NCBI RefSeq assembly: GCF_014489535.1
Contig: NZ_CP060783.1
Coordinates: 2,542,001 to 2,606,000 of the forward strand
Origin: Diaphorobacter aerolatus
GTDB taxonomy: Bacteria > Pseudomonadota > Gammaproteobacteria > Burkholderiales > Burkholderiaceae_C
Direction: 5' to 3'
DNA: 64,000 nt
Under the pieces are notes generated by a model that was not told the DNA's origin, made no database searches, and saw nothing but the letters and a program-made list of their open reading frames with translations. Below, piece by piece: positions 36,287-45,141 of the stretch. Position numbers and translations under genes: made by a program. Every line of letters starts with the position of its first letter. The stretch's first letter is position 1.

Positions 36287-37347
36287 ATGTCCGCCGCTTC
36301 CATCCCGTCCATGCTCGAGCAACTGGGCATCGAACACCCCATCGTCCAGGGCCCGATGACCGGCTCCGACACGCCCGCACTCGCAGCGGCTGTTTCCGGG
36401 GCGGGCGCACTCGGCATGCTCGGCTGCGGCATGCGCTCCCCAGCGCGATGCAGGAGGCCGCAAGCGCCGTGCGCAAGGCCACCGACCGGCCCTTCGGCAT
36501 GAACCTGTTCGTGCAAAAGACACCGTCGCCCGACGCCGCCACCGTTCAGAAAGCCATCGAGCGCCTCGCGCCGCTGTACGCCGAATTCGGCCTCACGCCG
36601 AGCGTGCCGGCGCAGTGGTGCGAAGATTTCAACGCCCAGTTTGAAACCCTGCTCGCGCTGAAGCCCGCCGTTGCGAGCTTCACCTTCGGCATCCTCACGC
36701 AGCCCCAGGTGGATCAATTGCACGCCGCCGGTTGCCATGTCATCGGCACCGCCACGACCTTCGCCGAAGCCGAGGCCTGGCAGGCCGTCGGTGCCGACGC
36801 CGTCGTCGCCTCGGGCATGGAATCCGGCGGTCATCGCGGAACCTTCCTGGGCGATTTCCAGGCCAGCATGATCGGCACCCTGCCGCTGGTCGCCGAATGC
36901 GCCGCACGCCTGCACATACCCGTGATCGCGGCCGGCGGCATCATGAACGGTAGCAGCATCGCCGCCGCACAATCCCTCGGCGCACAGGCCGTGCAGATGG
37001 GCACGGCATTCCTCGTCTGCCCCGAATCCGGCATCGGCCCGCCTACCGCGAAGCCATGGCCGCAGCCACGGCCAGCGACACGCGCTGCACCCGCATCTAC
37101 TCGGGCCGCTACGCACGCGGCATCGTCAACACGATGATGGACAAGCTCGCCGAGTTCGAGCACGACATCCCGAATACCCCGTGCAGAACGCACTCACCGG
37201 CCCCTGCGCAAGGCCGCAGCCGCCGCAGGCCGAGCCGACTACCTGTCCCTCTGGGCCGGCCAGGGCATCGCCACCGCCCGAGTCATGCCCGCAGCAGAAC
37301 TCGTACAAAAACTGGTGAACGAACTCAAAGAAACCGCGCGGCGTTAG
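36287..37347 (+). pseudogene. Nitronate monooxygenase, three frameshifts
   Basis: FMN-dependent enzyme that oxidises nitroalkane nitronates. The start (ATG 36287) gives LGIEHPIVQGPMTGSDTPAL, the middle frame gives VASGMESGGHRGTFLGDF and VIAAGGIMNGSSIAAAQSLG (flavin phosphate site), and the end gives ADYLSLWAGQG. Frames change at CCCC 36438-36441, CCC 37038-37040 and CCC 37169-37171; one C added at each site restores a protein of about 354 residues. Three independent contractions in one gene either mean decay or, more likely given the window-wide pattern, under-called homopolymers. Confidence 0.82.
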
Positions 37348-37358
37348 TAAACGGCTTG

Positions 37359-37532
37359 CACGAGCGAAGCAAAGTGCCGATCCCACCTCCCCGGATTCGA
37401 CTGACTCGCGGGGGTTGTCCGAACGGAGCGCGTCAGCGCAAAGTGAGTTCCACCGCGTGACTTCAAAGCGCGTTTTTGATTACTTTTTGAGCGCAAGCAA
37501 AAAGTGATTGCCCCGCCGGGGCAGTCCCGGCC
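37359..37532 (+). repeat. Interspersed stem-loop repeat, copy C
   Basis: A 174-bp copy starting 12 bp after the nitronate monooxygenase stop. It is nearly identical to copy D (37577-37751) and shares architecture with copy A at 145-313. It has the hairpin ACTTTTTG, AGCGCAAG, CAAAAAGT and the GC hairpin GCCCC, GCC, GGGGC, then TCCCGGCC. Reading frames through it are spurious. Confidence 0.85.
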
Positions 37533-37576
37533 TCCGCAAGCAACGCCCCGACAAGAGCAAACCCGAGCGCCCGAGG

Positions 37577-37751
37577 CACGAGCGAAGCAAAGTGCCGATC
37601 CCACCTCCCCGGATTCCACTGACTCGCGGGGGTTGTCCGAACGGAGCGCGTCAGCGCAGAGTGAGTTCCACCGCGTGACTTCAAAGCGCGTTTTTGATTA
37701 CTTTTTGAGCGCAAGCAAAAAGTGATTGCCCCGCCGGGGGCAGTCCCGGCC
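37577..37751 (+). repeat. Interspersed stem-loop repeat, copy D
   Basis: A 175-bp direct repeat of copy C after a 44-bp spacer, differing at only about three positions (including one extra G in the GC hairpin). Direct tandem arrangement suggests recent duplication. The remaining bases to the next gene (37752-37822) show nothing recognisable. Confidence 0.85.
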
Positions 37752-37822
37752 CCGAAATTCAACCCCTCAGCAAAACCCGATGACGCCTCAAAGAAAAGCG
37801 CCAAGCCGGGCGCACTCCGACT

Positions 37823-38581
37823 TCAAGAATTCCACCACTGCGTCTTCTCCCGCGTATGCCTGCGCCTGAACCGCGAATACACGTTGTCATTCGCCTCCAG
37901 TTGCAACCGGTCAAACAACTCCATCACCACCACGCCGAGCGGGTGCAGACCGCAAACCGCTTCCAGCCGCCAGCGCATGTTGCGCAGCGTGTCGTCGGTG
38001 CCCGGAATGAAACCGGCCACTCCGTCGAACAGACCGACGCGATGCGTCCATAGTTCGTCCAGCGCCGCCTGTTGGTCGGGCGTCTCGCCGTTCACACCGA
38101 GGATGAAGCGCTCGGTCTCGCCGAGCTTGACGGAGTTGATCAGTACCGGTCCATTCATCGCGATGGCGCGCAGCAGCGGTTCGTCATCATGGTCGATGAA
38201 GCTGTCGCAGGCGGCGATCAGCCAGCGCGTGTCCAGATGCGCCGCGAGAAAATCGCGCTCGGCCATCCACATGCGCTTGAGGCGTTCGTAGTTGGCCTTG
38301 ACGTCGGCCTCGCGGCGAAGCAGCACGATCAGCATGGCGTGCTGGTACAGCAGCTCGGACTGCCCGACGAATTCGCGCCGCACCTTCGCCAGATGCTCGT
38401 CCAGATTCACCGAAGCGCCATGCGCGTACTTCGCCTCTTCCTCGCCCGTGATGATGCTTTCACGCAGATGCGTGAAATCCTGTGCGTCGAGTTGCTGCAC
38501 GTGCGCATCCGCGCCAAAGCGCCGCCGGTGCCGCGTGAAGGAGAACCATTTTTCGAAAGCAGATTTGCGGCGATGGATCAT
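37823..38581 (-). CDS. Hypothetical protein at the end of the polysaccharide operon
   Basis: A 252-residue protein I do not recognise. It is rich in charged residues and predicted mostly helical, with no signal peptide or membrane segment, a basic start (MIHRRKSAFEKWFSFTRHRR) and a basic end (RFRRRHTREK). The segment DTRWLIAACDSFIDHDDEPL could be a metal or nucleotide site but this is speculation. It is 47 bp downstream of the glycosyltransferase gene on the same strand, so it may act in surface-polysaccharide synthesis. Confidence 0.65.
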   Translation of the reverse strand: MIHRRKSAFEKWFSFTRHRRRFGADAHVQQLDAQDFTHLRESIITGEEEAKYAHGASVNLDEHLAKVRREFVGQSELLYQHAMLIVLLRREADVKANYERLKRMWMAERDFLAAHLDTRWLIAACDSFIDHDDEPLLRAIAMNGPVLINSVKLGETERFILGVNGETPDQQAALDELWTHRVGLFDGVAGFIPGTDDTLRNMRWRLEAVCGLHPLGVVVMELFDRLQLEANDNVYSRFRRRHTREKTQWWNS

Positions 38582-38628
38582 GGTGACAACGGTTCATTCA
38601 GTTCAGGCGATGGGGCTTGTTTGTTCGC

Positions 38629-39615
38629 TCAACAGCCAAGATAGCGACCGAGGATGCTGTCGCTGCGCACCAGCCGCCGCTGCACGTAGAGATCGAGCCG
38701 CTTGCGATCAGGCTTGCGCAGCTTGATCAAGGGCGGCATGGCCTTCGCGACCGGGCGCATCATGAGCTGCACCTTGAGCATGCCACGACTCCAGCGCGAA
38801 GCCACGTGGTAATAGAACGGCCCGTCCTCGGCGCGCGCCAGCGCCAGACGGTAGCCGCCGCGCTTGCGCATCACGTACTGGATCGCCAGATGCATGCTCA
38901 GATAGTCGGGCGAGAAAATGCGCTGCCGCACCTGGTCGAAAATGCCTTCGGCGCGCAATTGCTCGATGTAGGCCTCGTTGCTTCCCGGGACCACGCGCGT
39001 GGTGAATTCCGCTTGCAGATCGACGATGAACGGACTTGCCGGCGGCGCGGCCATGAACCAGTTTTCGACCACGGGATAGGCCGCATCGCTCGTGAATTGC
39101 TCGAGATAAAAGCCCACGTAGTCGCTTTGCGTGCGCGCCTGCGTTGCGATCACCCACTCCAGCGAGGTGGTGAGAATCGTGCTGGCGTCGAGCCAGATCC
39201 CGCCATGGCGCTTGAGCAGTTCGGCGCGCACCCAGTCGGCACGCTTGGGCGCGGTGCTCTGCTGCAGTTCTGCAGGAATGGCGTCCAGATAGCGCAGCAC
39301 GCTGCGCTCATCGAGGATGCGAATGTCGAACTCCGGACACATGCGGCGCCAATTGTCGAAGCAGCGCTGAATCAGCTCCGGCTGCGCCGTGCCGCTCCAG
39401 AATGCCCAGATGATCCGGGGAATGCGGTTCTGGTTACCCACCGGCGGGGCCGCGTCGTGCGCGGTGGGAATCTCAACGCACTGAAACGGCCGCTCGACAA
39501 AGCTGCGCACGGGCTTGTTGCGCAGTTGTTCAAAACCGTAGACGAGCCGCGCGAACATCAGTTCACGACGGTCGCTCGCCGAAATGAGGGGCGTATTGAC
39601 GACAGACGAATTCAC
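38629..39615 (-). CDS. Capsular polysaccharide synthesis protein (GT32-like glycosyltransferase)
   Basis: A 328-residue enzyme with the sugar-transferase layout of the capsular polysaccharide synthesis family: RIPRIIWAFWSGTAQPELIQ (about residues 53-72), then the DXD-type region KRADWVRAELLKRHGGIWLD and AST with the metal-binding Asp. The donor and acceptor are unknown. The GTG at 39615 overlaps the stop of the preceding GT2 gene (GTGA), which I use as start; the frame is open to 39693 within that gene. Confidence 0.82.
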   Translation of the reverse strand: MNSSVVNTPLISASDRRELMFARLVYGFEQLRNKPVRSFVERPFQCVEIPTAHDAAPPVGNQNRIPRIIWAFWSGTAQPELIQRCFDNWRRMCPEFDIRILDERSVLRYLDAIPAELQQSTAPKRADWVRAELLKRHGGIWLDASTILTTSLEWVIATQARTQSDYVGFYLEQFTSDAAYPVVENWFMAAPPASPFIVDLQAEFTTRVVPGSNEAYIEQLRAEGIFDQVRQRIFSPDYLSMHLAIQYVMRKRGGYRLALARAEDGPFYYHVASRWSRGMLKVQLMMRPVAKAMPPLIKLRKPDRKRLDLYVQRRLVRSDSILGRYLGC

Positions 39616-40661
39616 GCTACCTCGCTGGCTTTCAACCACCGTTGAAGTTTGGATTTTCGCAACCACCATCCGCGCACGGCATAAGCCTTGCACAGGGCCT
39701 CGGGCGACAGCGGGGAGGAAGCCAGAAAATGCTGCCGGATGCTTTGCAAGGCCTGCGTCTTTTGCGGGTCACCGTCGGCCACCGAATTCATGTAGCGCAT
39801 CGCGCCAATGAAGTTGCGCGCGCTCTGGTGCGCCAGCGCCAGTCGGACCTTCTCGTTGCCCGCGCAGGCCACACTGGTCTGCAAGGCCGCGCGGAAATCC
39901 ACGAGCGCATGCGCCTGATCGAGCGCCTTGCCGAGGTTGGGCGTTGCCAGAATGCTGGTGCTGCGCTGGCGATATGCAACCCAGGGTTGATCGGCGTAAT
40001 AAAAGGTCGAAGCGCGCAGCATCATGAGCGGCATGGTTGCCATGTCTTCAAAATAACGGCCGACCGGAAAGCGCAGATCACTGCCCCACAGCGCGCGTTT
40101 CGATATTTTGGACCAGGCATGCAGCTCACCGGGCATGAGCGCAGCGGCCAATACCTCGCAGCGGTCGCTCAACACGCGCCGCGCAGGGCCTGCGAAGCTG
40201 CTTCGGTGGCGCTCACCGCGCAGGCGATGTTTCCATTTCGACGTCTCGCGCCAGACCTGAAAGTCGCAGAGCACCACATCGGGCGCATGCGCCGCCGCGA
40301 TGCTCTCCAACGCGCTTATGCTGCCCGGCAGCAGCTTGTCGTCAGAATCGAGAAACCACAGGTATTCACCGCGCGCAGCTTCAATCATTGAATTGCGCGC
40401 CGCGCTCAGGCCCTGGTTGCGCTCGTGCTGCATCAAGGTCAGCCGCCCCGGCCAACGCTGCGCGAGCGTCTGCAAGAGTTCGCCTGAGCCGTCGGTGGCG
40501 CAGTCGTTGAGCACCAGTACCTCGACGCCCGCCACATCCTCGATCTGAGCAACCACGGACAGCAGGCATTCCTCCAGAAAGGGCTCGACGTTGTAGACCG
40601 GCACCAGCACGCTGAGCCAGGGCGAGGCCGGGGATGAATCGGAATGCTGCCGTGTCGTCAT
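39612..40661 (-). CDS. Family 2 glycosyltransferase
   Basis: A 349-residue GT-A-fold enzyme. The nucleotide-sugar domain begins LSVLVPVYNVEPFLEECLLS (about residues 16-35), with DCATDGSGELL, NQGLSAARN and the DXD-type motif LWFLDSDDKLLPGS near 106. The C-terminal part is helical. It overlaps the preceding GT4 gene by 4 bp (ATGA) and the following gene by 4 bp, so the three are translationally coupled in an LPS or capsule operon. Confidence 0.87.
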   Translation of the reverse strand: MTTRQHSDSSPASPWLSVLVPVYNVEPFLEECLLSVVAQIEDVAGVEVLVLNDCATDGSGELLQTLAQRWPGRLTLMQHERNQGLSAARNSMIEAARGEYLWFLDSDDKLLPGSISALESIAAAHAPDVVLCDFQVWRETSKWKHRLRGERHRSSFAGPARRVLSDRCEVLAAALMPGELHAWSKISKRALWGSDLRFPVGRYFEDMATMPLMMLRASTFYYADQPWVAYRQRSTSILATPNLGKALDQAHALVDFRAALQTSVACAGNEKVRLALAHQSARNFIGAMRYMNSVADGDPQKTQALQSIRQHFLASSPLSPEALCKAYAVRGWWLRKSKLQRWLKASEVA

Positions 40662-41833
40662 ATCCGCGAAAGATCCAGAGGCTCATCACCCGCAATGATT
40701 TGCCCGAACAGCGTCTCGTAGCGCGCGATCATGCGTTCAAGCGTGTAGAGCGTGTCGGCATCGGCGCGGCCCTGTGCGGCGAGCCGTTCGCCGTCTTCGG
40801 GACGGGTCAGCACGCGCTCCAGCGCGTCGGCGAGCGAGGCGGCGTCTTCGTGCGCGACGAGCAGTCCGTTGCGGTCATGGTCAATGACTTCCTGCACGCC
40901 AGGCGCTCGCGTCCCGATGGCCACGCAACCGGCGGCCATGCCTTCGATGAGCGAGAGCGGCATGCCTTCGTAATGCGTGGACAGCACGCAGATCTGGTGC
41001 GTCATCAGCAGACCGGGCACGTCCTTGTGATGGCCGAGAAACTCGACCTGATCGGTAAGCCCGAGTTCCGCGCTGAGCTTGTGCGCGGCATTTCTCGCAC
41101 TGGCCTTGCCTGCGCCCGCGAGCTTCACGCTGGGCCGGTGGCCCCGGCTGCGCAGCAGCGCAATCGCGCGAAGCAGCGTGGTGTGATCCTTCTGCCGCGC
41201 AAACCGCGCCGCCATGATGATCCCGGGAATGCGCTCGCGCCAGGAGTGCTGCACCGCCGCGGCGAAGGGCGCGGTGCGGATGCCGTTCGAGATGGCGAGC
41301 GTCTTCGCGACCGGCGTGCCCTTGTCGAGCAGTACCTGCTTGACGCCTTCCGAGCACCCCACGATGGCGTCGGTTCGCCGCGAAAGCCACAGCATCTGCC
41401 GTGTCCGCGACCAGGTGTAGCGCTCGCGCGAGTTGTGTTCGACGTGCACGAGATGCGGCACCTTCGCAAGCAGCCCCGCATAACGGCCCCAGAGATGCTC
41501 GCTGAAGCCATGCGCGACCAGAATGTCGGGCCTGAAGCGCTCGCAGATTTTCACGAGTTGGCGAACGGTGGCGATATGCGCCCAGCCCGCGACCATCTCC
41601 ACGGGAATGCCTTCGCTCAGGAGCGCATCAACGCGTGCCTGTTCGGTGTGCGGCTTGCGCCGGAGCACCAGCAGCGGCTCGAATGATTGTCCCGCGAGAT
41701 GTCCGCGAACCAGATCCACGGCCACCTGCGTGGCCCCGGAGAATCCGCCGGTGACGAAATGCAGCACGCGTGGACGCCGCAGCGCGCGATCGGTGGACTC
41801 GGTCGGGGTGCTGGCGTGGCTGGGCGTGGACAT
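40658..41833 (-). CDS. Family 4 glycosyltransferase
   Basis: A 391-residue GT-B-fold enzyme. The N-terminal domain has VLHFVTGGFSGATQVAVDLV (about residues 23-42). The C-terminal donor-binding half has IIMAARFARQKDHTTLLRAI and the E-x7-E region HYEGMPLSLIEGMAAGCVAI. It follows the O-antigen ligase gene on the same strand. A start ten codons upstream (41863) is possible; the ATG at 41833 (MSTPSHAS) is chosen. Confidence 0.86.
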   Translation of the reverse strand: MSTPSHASTPTESTDRALRRPRVLHFVTGGFSGATQVAVDLVRGHLAGQSFEPLLVLRRKPHTEQARVDALLSEGIPVEMVAGWAHIATVRQLVKICERFRPDILVAHGFSEHLWGRYAGLLAKVPHLVHVEHNSRERYTWSRTRQMLWLSRRTDAIVGCSEGVKQVLLDKGTPVAKTLAISNGIRTAPFAAAVQHSWRERIPGIIMAARFARQKDHTTLLRAIALLRSRGHRPSVKLAGAGKASARNAAHKLSAELGLTDQVEFLGHHKDVPGLLMTHQICVLSTHYEGMPLSLIEGMAAGCVAIGTRAPGVQEVIDHDRNGLLVAHEDAASLADALERVLTRPEDGERLAAQGRADADTLYTLERMIARYETLFGQIIAGDEPLDLSRI

Positions 41834-41896
41834 GGCAACGAGTGTACGGGAAGCATCGCGCAATTTGCGCCGCTCATCGCCGCGAGGTGCGTGTCG

Positions 41897-43192
41897 TCAA
41901 CTCTTGGCGGCGGCCGCATCGCACACGGTGCGCTCCAGACCGATCAGCATCGACCAAAGCAGGATGATGCTGAACAGATAGAACATGATGCCGCTGTTGT
42001 GGGCAAAGAATACCTGCGTGAGACCGAAGCCGAAATACAGCACCGGCACGCAGACACCGCACATGCGCACAGCCAGCACCATGCGCCTGAGCGGCGGGTT
42101 GATGCCCGCATCGAGCAGCCGCATGCGTTCGCGCGTGGGCCAGAACATGCGCAGTGGCAGGATGTAGAACCACATCAGGAGCGCGACGCCCACCAGTCCG
42201 GTTTTCACGAACACGTCGAGTATCTCGTTGTGCACGAACTTGTATATGACGATGGCGGGCTGGTACTGGCCCAGTGCGACGCGCCTCGCCTTTTCCTGCG
42301 TATAGCCCGCCACGCCCCAGCCGAGCAATGGCTTTTCCTTGCCAGCTTCGAGCGCGAAACGCCAATGTTCGAGGCGCTGCCCCACGGAGGTGTTGGCATT
42401 GCGCTGGGTGTCGTAGACCCTGATTTCCGACGCCATCTCGTCCCAGCGCACCGTCAGCATTTCGCGGTTGATCACCGACATCAACCCTGCTGCAACCATC
42501 AGCCCCACCACCACACGCCAGAACAGGCGCACGCGATAACGGTAGAGCAGCACCAGCCCGAAGGGCATGGCGACCAGCACCGCCAGCCAACCGCCGCGCG
42601 AGGCCGACAGCACCGAGGCATCGAGCCCCGCGACGATGGCAACCGTTGCCAGAACCTTTTCGCTCCAGTTCAACTGCTTGTGGATCGCCGCCAGAAACAC
42701 GGTCAGCAGCACCGAGAGCAACAAGGCGAGATTGCCGTACTGGATGGCATTGGTTCGCCCGGTCGCGCGCCATTCGCCCAGCACGTGCACCTGCCAGATG
42801 GCGATGGCACCTGCGCCGATGCAGCCCGCGATCAAGCCCCAGATGAACGCGCGGGGGCGCGGCGGATACACCGTGGCGTAGAGCAGGCAGGGAATCGCCA
42901 GAATGAATTTGGATGGCCGGTCCCACTGGCCTAGGCGCTCGGACGGATCGGCCATCGCAATCCAGATCAGCGCCATCGAGAACAGGCAGACCGCGAACCA
43001 GTAAGTGAGTGGTCGCTGCGGCGCAACCGGCCAGCGCTTGAGCGTGAGCAGCGCGCCAATCAGCAGCAGCGCGGCGCCGTAGGAATACCCCGAGGCAAGC
43101 CACAGCGCGAGGCCGGGAACCGCAAACGCGGCGGCCGAATTCAACTGAACCGGCCAGGACGTTTCGGCCGGATTTCCGTAAGCAAATTTCAA
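41897..43192 (-). CDS. O-antigen ligase family membrane protein
   Basis: A 431-residue inner-membrane protein with about 10-12 hydrophobic segments. The Wzy_C/WaaL-type loop contains SASRGGWLAVLVA (about residues 196-208) and the conserved His in FVHNEILDVFVKTGLVGV (about 317-334). Such enzymes join O-polysaccharide to lipid A-core or polymerise repeat units. It is first in the operon with GT4, GT2 and GT32-like genes, which supports LPS assembly. Ligase versus polymerase cannot be decided from sequence. Confidence 0.82.
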   Translation of the reverse strand: MKFAYGNPAETSWPVQLNSAAAFAVPGLALWLASGYSYGAALLLIGALLTLKRWPVAPQRPLTYWFAVCLFSMALIWIAMADPSERLGQWDRPSKFILAIPCLLYATVYPPRPRAFIWGLIAGCIGAGAIAIWQVHVLGEWRATGRTNAIQYGNLALLLSVLLTVFLAAIHKQLNWSEKVLATVAIVAGLDASVLSASRGGWLAVLVAMPFGLVLLYRYRVRLFWRVVVGLMVAAGLMSVINREMLTVRWDEMASEIRVYDTQRNANTSVGQRLEHWRFALEAGKEKPLLGWGVAGYTQEKARRVALGQYQPAIVIYKFVHNEILDVFVKTGLVGVALLMWFYILPLRMFWPTRERMRLLDAGINPPLRRMVLAVRMCGVCVPVLYFGFGLTQVFFAHNSGIMFYLFSIILLWSMLIGLERTVCDAAAAKS

Positions 43193-43377
43193 GATGAGGG
43201 ACTCGTGTTGAACCGCAGTGATTGCAAATTGCAGTTTGTCCCATGAAAGGTCGCCAGCGCCATGCGGACTAACAAGTACGCCGCGCTACCAATAGCGATT
43301 TTTTTCTGCGCACACCCATCACAGGCCGCACAACCTTGAGCAAACCAGACCATCTGGCAATGAATGCAGACGCGGTT

Positions 43378-43581
43378 TCAGTGACCAGCGCTGACCACTT
43401 CGCCAGCCTTCAGGCGATAGACCGTGCCGCAATAAGGGCACTTGCCTTCGCCATGGGCGACGTCGAGATACACCTTGGGGTGCGAATTCCAGAGCTTCAT
43501 GTCGGCCTTGGGATTGGGGCAGTACACACCGCCCTGGGCGTTCAGATCCTTGGCCAGGAGTTCAACGATAGCTTGGGACAT
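43378..43581 (-). CDS. Zinc-finger (CHCC type) small protein
   Basis: A 67-residue protein with the zf-CHCC pattern: CPNPKADMKLWNSHPKVYLD with one Cys and His, then GEGKCPYCGTVYRL with two Cys. Related proteins occur with respiratory complex I subunits in mitochondria and as small standalone proteins in proteobacteria; the role here is unknown. It starts 5 bp after the ilvE stop and is surely co-transcribed with it. Confidence 0.85.
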   Translation of the reverse strand: MSQAIVELLAKDLNAQGGVYCPNPKADMKLWNSHPKVYLDVAHGEGKCPYCGTVYRLKAGEVVSAGH

Positions 43582-43586
43582 AGCGA

Positions 43587-44525
43587 TCAGACCTTTGTGA
43601 GCCAGTGGGCGTATTTCGGATTGCGTCCATTGACGATGTCAAAGAATGCTGTCTGGATTTTCTCGGTCAGCGGGCCTCGGCTGCCGGAGCCGATCTCCAC
43701 GCGGTCGAGTTCGCGGATCGGCGTGATTTCCGCCGCCGTGCCGCTGAAGAAGGCTTCATCGGCGATGTAGACCTCATCGCGCGTGATGCGCTTTTGCACC
43801 ACCTCGATGCCCAGGTCCTGGCAGATCGCGAACACGGTGTTGCGCGTGATGCCGTTGAGCGCGCCAGCCGACAGATCTGGGGTGTAGACCACGCCGTTCT
43901 TGATGATGAAGACGTTCTCGCCGGAACCCTCGGAGACGAAACCCGAGCTGTCCAGCAGCAGCGCCTCGTCATAACCGTCGTCGATCGCTTCCATGTTGGC
44001 AAGGATCGAGTTCGTGTAGTTGCTCGATGCCTTGGCCTGCGTCATCGTGATGTTCACATGGTGACGCGTGAAGCTCGAGGTCTTCACGCGGATGCCGCGC
44101 TTCATGCCGTCTTCGCCCAGATACGCGCCCCATGCCCAGGCCGCCACCATCATGTGGATCGTGTTGCCCTTGGGCGATACACCCAGCTTCTCGGAGCCGA
44201 TCCAGGTCAGAGGACGCAGATAGCACGACTCGAGCTGGTTCTCGCGCACCACGGCCTTTTGCGCCTCGTTCACCTCTTGCTTGGTGAACGGAATCTTCAT
44301 GCGCAGGATCTTGGCGCTGTTGAAGAGCCGGTCGGTATGGTCGTCGAGCCGGAAGATCGCCGTGCCCTGCTCCGTCTTGTACGCTCGCACGCCTTCGAAA
44401 GCGCCGCACCCATAGTGCAGCGAGTGCGTCAGCACGTGGATCTTGGCATCGCGCCAATCCAGCATCTGGCCGTCCATCCAGATCTTGCCGTCACGGTCGG
44501 CCATCGAGGGAGCTACCGGGCTCAT
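43587..44525 (-). CDS. ilvE: Branched-chain amino acid aminotransferase
   Basis: PLP-dependent fold-type-IV transaminase, last step of leucine, isoleucine and valine synthesis. The 312-residue protein shows HSLHYGCGAFEGVRAY (about residues 35-50), the catalytic Lys in MTQAKASSNYTNSILA (about 160-175), EALLLDSSGFVSEGSGENVF and the phosphate-binding GITRNTV and FSGTAAEI. Start ATG at 44525. Confidence 0.93.
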   Translation of the reverse strand: MSPVAPSMADRDGKIWMDGQMLDWRDAKIHVLTHSLHYGCGAFEGVRAYKTEQGTAIFRLDDHTDRLFNSAKILRMKIPFTKQEVNEAQKAVVRENQLESCYLRPLTWIGSEKLGVSPKGNTIHMMVAAWAWGAYLGEDGMKRGIRVKTSSFTRHHVNITMTQAKASSNYTNSILANMEAIDDGYDEALLLDSSGFVSEGSGENVFIIKNGVVYTPDLSAGALNGITRNTVFAICQDLGIEVVQKRITRDEVYIADEAFFSGTAAEITPIRELDRVEIGSGSRGPLTEKIQTAFFDIVNGRNPKYAHWLTKV

Positions 44526-44569
44526 GAGTGTCCTTTTTTCAATTGCTGTTCATCGCAAAACAGGCGATT

Positions 44570-45016
44570 TTACGATTGAGTCGGGGAAATAGCATCCGTC
44601 GGGCGCTCGGAGGCATGGTCTTCGGGTTGTTGCGGACGGGTCAATTCCCACTTCGTCACTCGGCCATTCACGAATTCGACGTCCACAAACGACCGCGTTC
44701 CATCCGTCCAGCGGTAGCGTTCGGGGTCGGTTCCCTCGGGTGTCAACAGCTCCCCGAGCGAGCGCGTCATCGCCACCACGTGCAGCAGATTCACGCCCGG
44801 GCGCAGCTTGGCGTTGAGCATGACCGCACTGCCAACATAGCCAATCGGGCTTTTGTTGGCCTTCTGCATCACGTTCATCATGCGTGTGTAATGCAGCAAG
44901 CCCCACATCACGACGCCGCCCAGCACCGTGATCGGCCCCTGCCAGCCCCAGGCGTTGTAGGACGCGATGAACAGACAGGCGATACCGATCGGGATGAGAT
45001 ATTTGCGGAAATTCAT
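44570..45016 (-). CDS. Conserved hypothetical membrane protein
   Basis: A 148-residue protein with two N-terminal hydrophobic helices (residues about 7-20 and 30-45) and a soluble C-terminal domain containing LLTPEGTDPERYRWTDG and VDVEFVNGRVTKWEL. I do not recognise a characterised family. The ATG at 45016 gives the membrane-anchored form; the open frame extends to 45145 but has basic low-complexity sequence there. It lies between radA and ilvE on the same strand. Confidence 0.7.
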   Translation of the reverse strand: MNFRKYLIPIGIACLFIASYNAWGWQGPITVLGGVVMWGLLHYTRMMNVMQKANKSPIGYVGSAVMLNAKLRPGVNLLHVVAMTRSLGELLTPEGTDPERYRWTDGTRSFVDVEFVNGRVTKWELTRPQQPEDHASERPTDAISPTQS

Positions 45017-45141
45017 GGGGCGCATTGTCTTACGACTTGCGCGCGGGGCACTGTGGATGCTGCGTAGGTTTTTTTTGGGGAGGATCGTGACGCCTTGCTC
45101 AGAAGCGCAGATCAGCCCCCGGAGCAATCGTCCAAGAGACT

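Noticed and set aside
37359-37751. CRISPR-like or protein-coding interpretation of the tandem repeats
   Set aside because: There are only two 175-bp units with hairpins, no short regular spacers and no cas genes; frames through them are low complexity.
38617-39645. 342-codon plus-strand frame opposite the GT32-like gene
   Set aside because: Antisense shadow; the minus strand has glycosyltransferase motifs and overlaps its neighbour in normal operon fashion.
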